Position numbers and translations under genes: made by a program. From positions 1-13,343 of the forward strand of contig DCFT01000075.1 of the NCBI GenBank assembly GCA_002319885.1: a stretch of 13,343 bases of DNA, given 5' to 3'. Shown one piece after another: positions 7,669 to 13,343 of this stretch (positions within the stretch are counted from its first letter, which is position 1; each line of letters starts with the position of its first letter). Origin of the DNA: Bacteroidales bacterium UBA1797 (lineage in GTDB: Bacteria; Bacteroidota; Bacteroidia; Bacteroidales; VadinHA17). The notes below the pieces were generated by a model. The model made no database searches, was not told the origin of the DNA, and was given only the letters and a program-made list of their open reading frames with translations.

Positions 7669-8271
7669 ATGAATTTTAATGGAAAGAGTACGCGGGATAT
7701 AATAAAACGCATATTAGATTATTTATTTACAATTTTTTGCCTGGTGTTGTTGATACCTGTAATAGTGATACTTACAATATTAATCAAGATTACCAGCGAT
7801 GGTCCTGTCATTTATTCACAGAAGCGGGTAGGGAAGAATGGGAAGACTTTTTCTATATACAAATTCAGGTCGATGCATACGGGAATGGAGGAAGAATTAA
7901 CTCTTATTTCGGGCAAAGGAGACAAGAGAATTACTTCTCTTGGAAGATTTATGAGAAAGCATAAATTTGACGAGATCCCGAATTTCATCAATGTTCTGAA
8001 AGGAGATATGTCGATAATCGGACCAAGACCGGAACAACAGTATTATTTTGATCAGATTGTAAAAATAGAACCCAGGTATAGACAGCTTCAGATTATCAGG
8101 CCCGGGATTACCTCATGGGGTCAGGTTAAATACGGGTACGCGACGAATGTAGAAGAAATGATCAAACGGATGGAATACGACCTCTATTACCTTGAAAACA
8201 GATCATCATTCTTTGATCTGAAAATTTCTTTATATACTCTTGCTATCATTTTTAAGGGTCAGGGTATTTAG
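7669..8271 (+). CDS. Sugar transferase (monotopic phosphoglycosyl transferase)
   Basis: 200-residue bacterial sugar transferase. It transfers a sugar phosphate from a UDP-sugar to undecaprenyl phosphate, starting a surface glycan repeat unit on the inner membrane. One N-terminal hydrophobic helix (about 15-40) carries a proline at 30, as in re-entrant helices of the PglC type. The core has GPVIYSQKRVGKNGKTFSIY (45-64) and KFRSM (65-69). The catalytic Asp-Glu pair is in KFDEIPNFINVLKGDMS (99-115, Asp101-Glu102), followed by IGPRPE (117-122) and RPGITSWGQV (144-153). Length matches minimal one-domain members, not the larger WcaJ/WbaP type. The sugar specificity is not readable. No other glycan genes adjoin it, so it looks isolated from a capsule or O-antigen cluster. 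The ATG at 7669 is only 4 nt after a near-consensus -7 box (TATATTTA), hinting at a leaderless transcript. It is convergent with thpR, 50 nt apart, with no clear terminator. Confidence 0.92.
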   Translation: MNFNGKSTRDIIKRILDYLFTIFCLVLLIPVIVILTILIKITSDGPVIYSQKRVGKNGKTFSIYKFRSMHTGMEEELTLISGKGDKRITSLGRFMRKHKFDEIPNFINVLKGDMSIIGPRPEQQYYFDQIVKIEPRYRQLQIIRPGITSWGQVKYGYATNVEEMIKRMEYDLYYLENRSSFFDLKISLYTLAIIFKGQGI

Positions 8272-8321
8272 TATTTAAGTGCTCCAGGCAACTAATAAAT
8301 AACCATTTCCGCAAGTTCCTT

Positions 8322-8882
8322 TTATTTTTCAAGATTAAATCTGGTTAAGGGTTTGTACACAGGCCCCGATTGAAGCAGGATGCTTTCATAAAGGATAACT
8401 TCATCTATCCGGACAAGCTGAATTTTATCATCTTTAAATTGCCCGGTCAGAGATTTAAGTGTCTCTATATCTACAATATGCTTGATGCGCCCAATTGTAA
8501 GGTGAGGATTAAAAGGCCGGTTCTCTAGCTTAATATTCATTCCCTTCAACCCATTAATGATAACTTCATTAAGATGCATTAATTTATCAGATGGTTCAAT
8601 ACCTACCCAGATAATTCGTGGATCATTAAAATTCCTGAAAACCCCTGATCCTTTAATTATCAACTCAAATTTCCCGAATCCTTTACATTTTTCATTCAGC
8701 ATGGAACTGATTGGTTCAATCAATTTCTCATCAGTATCACCAAGAAAAGCAAGAGTGATATGAATATTTTCAGTACTTGTCCATTTGATAATGTCGTTGC
8801 CAAGACCCGACTTAAAAACTGAGAGCATCTTTAACAGAGTCTCTTCAGCTTCAACTTTCAATGCGATAAAAATGCGTTTCAC
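8322..8882 (-). CDS. thpR: RNA 2',3'-cyclic phosphodiesterase (2'-5' RNA ligase superfamily)
   Basis: 186-residue member of the 2H phosphoesterase family (LigT/ThpR). It opens 2',3'-cyclic phosphate ends of RNA and, in vitro, can join 2'-5' linkages to tRNA halves. Both signature HxT motifs are present: IHITLAFLGD (40-49, His41/Thr43) and HLTIGRIK (127-134, His127/Thr129). The opening MKRIFIALKV is typical. The initiator is a GTG at 8882; the nearest upstream ATG is in another frame and stops within six codons. It lies 24 nt after the DUF4294 stop and is probably co-transcribed with it. No signal peptide, cytoplasmic. The physiological substrate is unclear for most bacterial members. Confidence 0.93.
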   Translation of the reverse strand: MKRIFIALKVEAEETLLKMLSVFKSGLGNDIIKWTSTENIHITLAFLGDTDEKLIEPISSMLNEKCKGFGKFELIIKGSGVFRNFNDPRIIWVGIEPSDKLMHLNEVIINGLKGMNIKLENRPFNPHLTIGRIKHIVDIETLKSLTGQFKDDKIQLVRIDEVILYESILLQSGPVYKPLTRFNLEK

Positions 8883-8906
8883 TTTGTCAATTCCATTAAC
8901 GGTTTT

Positions 8907-9560
8907 TTATAGCTGGCCGGCATCAATCTCAAGAATGATTGATTCGATTATTGAATCCTCACCATAACGGTCATATACATCTTTAAGATTCGTTCCAAAT
9001 ATGCGTGCAATACCTTGCCAGAATGCAGCGGCGAACTTACCACGGTAATCTCTGATCAGCTCATATGAGGTATTCTGCGTCTCCCTGTCTATCAATTTTA
9101 TAAGTAACCGACCCTGAGTGATCGTCATATTCCGGATATCGCCTTCATATTGTGCAAAGACATCCTTTTCAACCTTTTTCAGATACTCTCTGCGTTCCCT
9201 GTCACCTCTGATATTTCCAATATCTTTGTTAACACTTGAGAGTCTGCTTCTTACTGCCAAAGCATAGGGATATACCTTCTTCAGATTATAGACGAGTCTT
9301 TCATACCGGCGCCAATCACTTTTTCTTGGGAACTGAGGTTGGGCATAAATAGTCACTTCTTTTATTTGTATTTCAGGCAAAGTCGAACCATTTCTTGTAA
9401 CGTTCTGAATTACATAAGACTTCCTTCCCAGAGTGTCATTGCTCTGTGTAATTGTATCGATCTGTCCTGATGTATCAGCGACATAAAGAAAAAATACCAG
9501 GAATGCAGATATTAGTCTCACACACAGATTTTCTTGCAAATGTATCAAATTCCGGGCCAC
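8907..9560 (-). CDS. DUF4294 domain-containing exported protein
   Basis: A Bacteroidetes-specific family of unknown function; 217 residues from the ATG at 9560. An N-terminal hydrophobic segment (about 17-32) ends near TSG-QID, consistent with a cleaved signal peptide. The DUF4294 domain fills about 63-212: an aromatic/basic block RKSDWRRYERLVYNLKKVYP (79-98), a charged helical stretch RGDRERREYLKKVEKD (118-133), MTITQGRLLIKLIDRET (145-161), and the C-terminal segment with AFWQGIARIFGTNLKDVY (179-196). The start is uncertain. A GTG at 9521 would begin VRLISAFLVFF, a neater signal peptide, and a TACATTTG -7 element at 9537-9544 lies inside the longer version. I give the longest frame but think the GTG likelier. 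thpR follows 24 nt downstream. Family sure, role unknown. Confidence 0.85.
   Translation of the reverse strand: MARNLIHLQENLCVRLISAFLVFFLYVADTSGQIDTITQSNDTLGRKSYVIQNVTRNGSTLPEIQIKEVTIYAQPQFPRKSDWRRYERLVYNLKKVYPYALAVRSRLSSVNKDIGNIRGDRERREYLKKVEKDVFAQYEGDIRNMTITQGRLLIKLIDRETQNTSYELIRDYRGKFAAAFWQGIARIFGTNLKDVYDRYGEDSIIESIILEIDAGQL
9537..9544 (-). promoter_or_regulatory. Candidate -7 promoter element for the DUF4294-thpR unit
   Basis: The minus strand reads TACATTTG, a full TAnnTTTG match, 15 nt before an in-frame GTG at 9521. No TTTG is found at the -33 distance. If used, translation must start downstream of the ATG at 9560. Confidence 0.35.
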
Positions 9561-9620
9561 ATCGTATTTTATAGAAGTCTGGTTTTATGAATGAATAAAT
9601 GAGGAAAACACTTTTAGCGG

Positions 9621-9651
9621 TTTGAATTAGAGCTTTAAAAAAGTAAATTTG
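9621..9651 (+). promoter_or_regulatory. Bacteroidetes-type promoter for the DUF3267 gene
   Basis: TTTG at 9621-9624, a 19-nt spacer, then TAAATTTG at 9644-9651. Both halves match the known Bacteroidetes primary-sigma consensus (TTTG at -33, TAnnTTTG at -7) with standard spacing, 14 nt before the ATG at 9666. It is the best promoter in the window. The transcript would have a leader of only a few nucleotides. Confidence 0.75.
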
Positions 9652-9665
9652 CCAAAAGAATTTTT

Positions 9666-10289
9666 ATGGCACTGTCGGTGGAAGATATTGAGGATCCTAA
9701 AAGATACAGACTATTGCTTGAGGTTCCTTATACTAACCTTATTGAATTCGTTTTTGAGTATTTAAAGAAGAAATCACAACTTACTGTTCTTTTCTGGTCT
9801 CTTTGTTCAATATTCCTCTTCTTTACAATAGTTATAAGAATAAGAGTTGCAGGAATTTTTCCGTTGTCACACATTCTTGTTCATTCTGTCATGGGTTTGA
9901 TAATTTTCCCTGTTTTAATAATTCCTGTTCATGAATTATTACATATCATACCCTATTTCATCTCGGGAGCAAAGAATATAAGAGTTGGAATGGATATTAA
10001 ACAATACCTGTTTTATGTAACAGCTCACAGGCATGTAGCCACACCTCTTCAGTTCCGTATTGTGGCCTGGACTCCATTCATTACAATTAGTATAGTATCG
10101 TTAATACTTGTATTTTTTTTGCCTGGTTTATGGAAATGGAGTATATCACTATTCATGTTTGCACATGCAACAATGTGCGCAGGTGATTTCGCTCTTCTTA
10201 ATTTATACTACCTGAACAGAAATAAAAAGATCTACACCTGGGATGATGCCGATAAAAAAGAGGCATATTTCTATGAAGAACTAAGTTGA
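9666..10289 (+). CDS. DUF3267 membrane protein, putative zincin peptidase
   Basis: 207 residues. About four hydrophobic segments (roughly 41-60, 68-88, 134-153, 158-178) mark an integral membrane protein. The second runs into PVHELLHIIPYF (87-98), an HExxH zinc motif with His89, Glu90 and His93. GAKNIRVGMDIKQYLFYVTA (101-120) and the late CAGDFALLNLYYL (171-183), with an acidic residue that could be the third metal ligand, fit the DUF3267 'putative zincin peptidase' family. The substrate is unknown, and peptidase activity is a family-level proposal. There is no signal peptide. It has its own strong promoter and is divergent from DUF4294. Its stop codon falls inside the first unit of the repeat/hairpin element that separates it from the convergent beta-galactosidase gene. 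Single-gene transcript likely. Confidence 0.87.
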   Translation: MALSVEDIEDPKRYRLLLEVPYTNLIEFVFEYLKKKSQLTVLFWSLCSIFLFFTIVIRIRVAGIFPLSHILVHSVMGLIIFPVLIIPVHELLHIIPYFISGAKNIRVGMDIKQYLFYVTAHRHVATPLQFRIVAWTPFITISIVSLILVFFLPGLWKWSISLFMFAHATMCAGDFALLNLYYLNRNKKIYTWDDADKKEAYFYEELS

Positions 10290-10358
10290 AAAGTTTAAAA
10301 ACTGAGAAGTTGAATTAATTATAAAGTTCAACTTTCAACCTTTCAACTTCTCAACCTT
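10283..10358. repeat. AAGTTGAA-type repeat element forming nested inverted repeats
   Basis: The plus strand carries AAGTTGAA at 10283 and 10307 with a variant AAGTTTAA at 10291. The other half is the reverse complement: TTCAACTT at 10327 and 10342, with TTCAACC and CTCAACC units between and after. Read on the minus strand this half is a run of 7-8 nt units of the form (A)GGTTGA(A/G) and AAGTTGAA. The iterated, inverted layout looks like a small intergenic repeat rather than random AT-rich DNA. Confidence 0.6.
10303..10353. terminator. Probable bidirectional terminator between convergent genes
   Basis: Perfect 12-bp inverted repeat: TGAGAAGTTGAA at 10303-10314 and its complement at 10342-10353, loop 27 nt. 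Toward the minus strand (from the beta-galactosidase gene) the stem is followed by AGTTTTTAAACTTTT, a good U-tract. Toward the plus strand it is followed by ACCTTTCTTT, a weaker one. A competing 8-bp hairpin, 10307-10314 with 10327-10334 (12-nt loop), uses the same left arm. Confidence 0.6.
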
Positions 10359-10361
10359 TCT

Positions 10362-13343
10362 TTAAAATTTTTCTTTTGCAAGTTTAAATATATCATCCTC
10401 TTTCACAATAGGTCTGATTCTGAAAGAGTATTCATATTTTTTATTGAGCAGCCTGTATTCCGGGTGGATCCTGGCACCCCATGCATTATCACCACCAACG
10501 CCCATCTGGCCCAGATCAACATTGAGGTTCACCAGATCACGTGGTTTGACATCGATGGTATGGGTATTTGCAGTTTTTGCATCTTTCCTGTATTGCGACA
10601 ATTTCCCGGGGGATTCAAAATCATCATGAATATTATTAAGAGCTGCAAAACAGAATACAGGATCTCCGCTCACCAGGATTCCGTTACCGTTGTCATCTGT
10701 CAGGGTGAGCCACCTGGTATCGGTCTTGTAACCATTTTCCTGAGGCCTGATATAGGGTGTATACTCGTCGGCAACAGTGCTCTCATAAAGACCAACATCA
10801 GCTGAGGTTTTTCTGTCAGAATAATTCTCATGAGGTCCTCGTCCAAGCCATTTCAGATTTGCAAATACTTCCGGCAGCTGCATCTGCATTCCCATTCTGG
10901 GAATCTCAGGTATGTTATCTGATAATTTTGAGAATTGGTTTTTTATTACCACATCAGCCGATCCGTAAATTGTATATGTTGTAGCATAGCCGCCAATTTT
11001 TTTGCCGTTTGCATCAGGAATATCATAATTAAAAGTAAGCACTACTTTTCCTAACTCAGGCTGATTGATATTTGCTTTAGTGACAAAAGTCCTTTCACCA
11101 GCCTTTTTCCACACTCCAAGCAACTTATCCATGTCGTACCCATAGTCATTATCAGTAGGAGGACGCCAGAAATCAGGTTCCGGACCTTTCTTCAGCATTT
11201 CTTTTCCTTTATAATTGAAGGAGGTCATCCGACCTGTGCCAAGGTCAAATGTTATGTTCATGTCAACCCCGCTAACCTCCAGTTCCTTACCAACAGTTTT
11301 TGTCTGAAGAACTGAAATTTTATCATTATTCACAACTCGCGGCTTTTCTTCTACTGGCATTTTAAATTGTGCAGTTGCATAGACATGATCTTCCGGTACA
11401 AAGTTCCATGCGTCACTTCGCGAAACCATTATGTTAAGAAAATATTCGGCTCCCGGAATTGCCTCAATTTTAGAAACCGGTATCTGAACGAGAATTTGCG
11501 CTTTAGGTTTAACATTTAGGACAGGTATTTTTCCTGATTGGATAGTCTTTCCATCAGAAACAACTTCCCACTCGAAATTAAATTCTGAAAGATTAGTAAA
11601 ATCATACTTATTCGTAATCTTAACCATGCCATTGATCAGATCGACGGGCTCAAAGCCAACATATTGATAGACTTTATTTACTTCATAAAGACCCGGATGC
11701 GGTGTTCTGTCGGGCCAGACAAGTCCGTTTATATTGAAATTCCCGTCGCTGGGAATACCCATTTCGCCATAATCACCACCATAAGTCCAGTATTTTTCAC
11801 CATTTTCATTTGTCTTGAGAAATCCCTGGTCAACCCAATCCCAAATGAATCCTCCCTGCAACTTTGGATATTTCTCTATCACATCCCAATAATCCTGCAG
11901 GTTTCCTGTTGAATTACCCATTGCATGAGCGTATTCGACCATTATCATTGGCCTGTCATTTTTTGCATCCTTTGCATAAGCCTCTAATTCCTCAATAGGT
12001 GCATACATATTGCACCAGATATCTGTATGTCGCTCGGGAGTATTAGTGTTTTTTTCAGCACGTTCGTACTGTACCGGCCGTGTCATATCCCTGCCTTTGA
12101 TCCATTTATAACCGTTCAGAAAGTTATGACCATCCCCTGCCTCATTTCCCATCGACCAGATTATCACTGACGGATGATTTTTATCCCTCTCGACCATTCT
12201 CTCCATCCTGTCGTGATGAGCTGCTGCCCACTCGGGTTTATCAGCCAAAGTAACATCTTTGTCATAACCCATGCCATGTGACTCAATGTCGGCTTCATCA
12301 ACAAGATAAAGTCCATATTTATCACACATGTCATACCAGAATTCCTGTTGCGGATAGTGGGAGGTTCGTACGGCATTTATATTATTGCTTTTCATTGTTT
12401 TTATGTCCTTCAGAACAGTTGCCTCATCAATAACATGCCCTGTTACATCATTGTGCTCATGTAAATTAACACCTTTCAGACGGATAGCAACTCCATTTAC
12501 AAGAAGTTGTGAGTTAATTATTTCCACCTTCCTGAATCCGATTTTTGAACTTACACATTCAGCTATATTCCCTGTTTTATCCTTAAGTGTAATTACCAGA
12601 GAATACAGATCTGGCTTTTCTGCGGACCATTTCTTTATCCCCTGAATGTTCTTCTTAAAATTTATTGAACCTTTGTCGCCAGACAGTTTGACATTTTTAG
12701 ATTCCGAGTAAAGCTTCTGCGTACCATCAAAAAGAGAAGCATCGACTTCAAATTCATTTTCATTTACCGAAGCAGTCTTTAACGAAACATTCACTTTCAG
12801 CACTCCTTCAGTGTAATTCTTATCCAGGTCGCCAATGGCAAAGAAATCATTTATGTATGTCTTGGGACGGGCGTGTAGGTAGACTGCCCTCTGAATACCA
12901 CTTAATCTCCAGAAATCCTGGTCCTCAAGATAACTTCCATCGCACCACCTGTAAACTTCCACGGACAGTGAGTTTTTCCCACTTTTAAGATATTTGGTAA
13001 TATTAAATTCGGCAGGCATCTTGCTATCCTGACTATAACCAACAAGTTTTTCATTAACCCAAATGTAAAAGGCAGAACTCACGGCTCCAAAGTGAATGAA
13101 TATTTCTTTGTTTTTCCAGTCGGACGGAACCGTGAAATTTCTTTTATATGATCCTACCGGATTCCAGTCATGAGGAATTGCCGGTGGAATTTTTTTATAA
13201 GTAGTGGTATTTGGATGGAATATATCTTCATATGCCCAGAAAGGGTAAACTATATTTACATAGACCGGAACATCATAACCTTTCATCTGCCAGTTTGATG
13301 GCACTTCAATATCCTTCCAGTCGCGGGTATCATAATCATCCTT
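10362..13343 (-). CDS. Glycoside hydrolase family 2 beta-galactosidase, 5' end cut off by the window edge
   Basis: 993 residues are visible. The frame is open to the last base, so the true start lies beyond 13343; a GTG at 13304 is internal, since it sits in the conserved IEVPSNWQMKGYDVP block. About 50-70 residues, including any signal peptide, are missing. Layout counted from 13343: GH2 sugar-binding domain (about 1-160), immunoglobulin-like domain (to about 280), TIM barrel (about 285-560), linker domain (about 565-660) and beta-galactosidase small-chain domain (about 675-985, with RPPTDND at 727-733 and LGRGPHENYSDRK). The acid/base is Glu401 in WSMGNEAGDGHNF (codon 12141-12143), and the nucleophile is Glu470 in MVEYAHAMGNS (codon 11934-11936). 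It hydrolyses terminal beta-galactosides, probably from glycans; location cannot be judged without the N-terminus. LacZ-type length and motifs, no frameshift. Confidence 0.95.
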   Translation of the reverse strand, partial: KDDYDTRDWKDIEVPSNWQMKGYDVPVYVNIVYPFWAYEDIFHPNTTTYKKIPPAIPHDWNPVGSYKRNFTVPSDWKNKEIFIHFGAVSSAFYIWVNEKLVGYSQDSKMPAEFNITKYLKSGKNSLSVEVYRWCDGSYLEDQDFWRLSGIQRAVYLHARPKTYINDFFAIGDLDKNYTEGVLKVNVSLKTASVNENEFEVDASLFDGTQKLYSESKNVKLSGDKGSINFKKNIQGIKKWSAEKPDLYSLVITLKDKTGNIAECVSSKIGFRKVEIINSQLLVNGVAIRLKGVNLHEHNDVTGHVIDEATVLKDIKTMKSNNINAVRTSHYPQQEFWYDMCDKYGLYLVDEADIESHGMGYDKDVTLADKPEWAAAHHDRMERMVERDKNHPSVIIWSMGNEAGDGHNFLNGYKWIKGRDMTRPVQYERAEKNTNTPERHTDIWCNMYAPIEELEAYAKDAKNDRPMIMVEYAHAMGNSTGNLQDYWDVIEKYPKLQGGFIWDWVDQGFLKTNENGEKYWTYGGDYGEMGIPSDGNFNINGLVWPDRTPHPGLYEVNKVYQYVGFEPVDLINGMVKITNKYDFTNLSEFNFEWEVVSDGKTIQSGKIPVLNVKPKAQILVQIPVSKIEAIPGAEYFLNIMVSRSDAWNFVPEDHVYATAQFKMPVEEKPRVVNNDKISVLQTKTVGKELEVSGVDMNITFDLGTGRMTSFNYKGKEMLKKGPEPDFWRPPTDNDYGYDMDKLLGVWKKAGERTFVTKANINQPELGKVVLTFNYDIPDANGKKIGGYATTYTIYGSADVVIKNQFSKLSDNIPEIPRMGMQMQLPEVFANLKWLGRGPHENYSDRKTSADVGLYESTVADEYTPYIRPQENGYKTDTRWLTLTDDNGNGILVSGDPVFCFAALNNIHDDFESPGKLSQYRKDAKTANTHTIDVKPRDLVNLNVDLGQMGVGGDNAWGARIHPEYRLLNKKYEYSFRIRPIVKEDDIFKLAKEKF

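Noticed and set aside
8272..8321. Terminator between the convergent sugar transferase and thpR genes.
   Set aside because: I could not find a convincing inverted repeat with a T-tract in these 50 nt.
10444..12645. Several plus-strand frames of 61-113 codons antisense to the beta-galactosidase gene.
   Set aside because: The minus-strand frame has complete GH2 motifs throughout; the antisense peptides show no recognisable domain.
13302..13304. GTG that could be taken as the start of the beta-galactosidase.
   Set aside because: The preceding 13 codons are in frame and encode typical GH2 sequence (RDWKDIE before VPSNW), so the gene runs off the window.

Overview
The window reads as a chromosomal segment of a Bacteroidota (Bacteroidetes) bacterium, probably environmental and Bacteroidales-like. 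The evidence is AT-rich DNA, families largely confined to or typical of that phylum (DUF4294, the exported Gfo/Idh oxidoreductase with its special C-terminal domain, the large GH2 beta-galactosidase), weak or absent Shine-Dalgarno sequences, and the phylum's own promoter -7 element TAnnTTTG. That element stands 14-31 nt upstream of six likely start codons. The lineage below phylum is inference.

Layout from left to right. A 3'-truncated lemA on the minus strand is divergent from ddl (D-Ala-D-Ala ligase) on the plus strand. A 193-nt convergent gap follows and holds short coding-like scraps. Next is a four-gene minus-strand run transcribed right to left: pcm (isoaspartyl repair methyltransferase), an MBL-fold hydrolase 6 nt downstream, gcvP (fused glycine decarboxylase, apparently with its own promoter), and a lipoprotein-type Gfo/Idh oxidoreductase. 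Divergent from pcm is a small membrane phosphoglycosyl transferase on the plus strand, with a 15-bp palindrome in the shared upstream region. Then comes a two-gene minus-strand unit, DUF4294 followed by thpR (2'-5' RNA ligase superfamily). Divergent from DUF4294 is a DUF3267 membrane zincin on the plus strand, with a complete TTTG-N19-TAAATTTG promoter. A hairpin/repeat element separates it from a 5'-truncated GH2 beta-galactosidase on the minus strand, which runs off the right edge.

Most genes are housekeeping (cell wall precursor, one-carbon metabolism, protein repair, RNA-end chemistry) mixed with envelope and glycan functions. I see no phage, transposon, CRISPR, tRNA, rRNA or defence cassette, and no obvious new multi-gene system. 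The points most worth a second look are the promoter set and the two start-codon revisions it supports (ddl, DUF4294), the AAGTTGAA-type repeat hairpin at 10283-10358, the possible gene remnants between ddl and the oxidoreductase, and the exported dinucleotide-type oxidoreductase with no canonical glycine motif.
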